Shown here piece by piece: positions 11,801 to 11,967 of a DNA stretch of 11,967 bases (positions are counted from its first letter, which is position 1; every line of letters starts with the position of its first letter). The notes beneath the pieces are model-generated. The model was not told the DNA's origin. It saw only the letters and a list, made by a program, of their open reading frames with translations, and did no database searches. Origin of the DNA: JBOHBN01 sp050698355 (GTDB taxonomy: Bacteria > Actinomycetota > Actinomycetes > Streptosporangiales > WHST01); assembly GCA_050698355.1 (NCBI GenBank), contig JBOHBN010000310.1, positions 1 to 11,967 on the forward strand. Reading direction: 5' to 3'. The translations under genes and the position numbers were made by a program.

Positions 11801-11967
11801 TCAGCTCCTGGTACGGGCGCGCTGCCAGCGGTACGCCACGAGGTAGCCCGCGCCGGTGGCCGCGGCCAGCGCGGCCGCGAGCAGCACGAGCGGGTCGGGC
11901 GGCCCGTCCGCGCCGCCGAGCGGAGCCGTCGCCGCCTTCCTGTCCGCGGCGAGGTACGGCGCCGCAC
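11801..11967 (-). CDS. C-terminal end of an unidentified membrane-anchored protein (partial)
   Basis: An open frame enters from the right edge and ends at TGA 11803-11801, leaving 55 codons. The sequence has a Gly/Pro-rich linker (LGGADGPPDP), one hydrophobic helix (LVLLAAALAAATGAGYLVAY), and a short basic tail WQRARTRS. That is the pattern of a protein with its main domain outside the cell, held by one C-terminal helix with a positively charged cytoplasmic end. The main domain lies beyond the window, so I do not name a family. No start codon is available inside the window. It is on the same strand as the transporter 23 bp downstream and might be co-transcribed with it. Confidence 0.6.
   Translation of the reverse strand, partial: AAPYLAADRKAATAPLGGADGPPDPLVLLAAALAAATGAGYLVAYRWQRARTRS

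Noticed and set aside
10930..11967. 345-aa minus-strand open frame entering from the right edge
   Set aside because: It is a frame-shifted shadow of the MFS gene, dominated by Arg/Pro/Ala. The adjacent frame ending at 11801 has a clear membrane anchor instead.
1..11967. CRISPR arrays, tRNA or rRNA genes, riboswitches, RiPP precursor or toxin-antitoxin genes
   Set aside because: I looked for regularly spaced repeats, cloverleaf-like sequences and small Cys/Ser-rich frames and found none that stand up.

Overview
The window is very GC-rich (strong G/C bias at codon third positions), uses many GTG starts, and carries a DUF222/HNH-type endonuclease end, a UTRA-domain GntR regulator and a fabG-fabI pair that closely resembles mycobacterial mabA-inhA. 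Together these point to a high-GC actinobacterial chromosome. I cannot fix the genus from sequence alone. The genes are mostly ordinary metabolic or housekeeping functions. I see no phage, plasmid backbone, insertion sequence, CRISPR array, tRNA or rRNA.

Layout, left to right. 1-169 is the 3' end of an HNH-endonuclease-like gene (+). 209-577 is a small cupin (+), tail to tail with a class I SAM methyltransferase (-, 580-1251) across 2 bp. The methyltransferase 5' end overlaps, head to head, the start of a secreted 'esterase-like activity of phytase' protein (+, 1202-2371). An uncharacterised 173-aa protein follows (+, 2392-2913). A two-helix membrane protein (-, 2861-3223) is divergent from a GntR/UTRA regulator (+, 3350-4090). 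The roughly 125 bp between them holds two palindromes that look like operators.

The central block is the TldD/TldE protease operon (-, 4093-6974, joined by a GTGA overlap). It is divergent from the fatty-acid synthesis pair fabG-fabI (+, 7067-8644). After fabI comes a strong perfect 16-bp hairpin (8710-8749) between convergent genes. Then come a DoxX-like membrane protein (-, 8800-9153), a flavin-dependent N-methyl amino-acid oxidase (-, 9316-10455) and an MFS transporter (-, 10452-11777). The last two share an ATGA overlap and probably form an import-and-oxidation module. The window ends in the C-terminal membrane anchor of an unidentified protein (-, 11801-11967).

No gene-free stretch exceeds 300 bases. 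The largest gaps are 8645-8799 (hairpins) and 9154-9315 (one inverted repeat, otherwise nothing recognised). I found no clear evidence of a previously undescribed multi-gene system. The points most worth a second look are the head-to-head methyltransferase/phytase-like overlap, the operator-like palindromes at the GntR/membrane-protein pair, a 14-bp repeat that duplicates the fabG stop region, the 16-bp palindrome after fabI, and a recurring leaderless start pattern.
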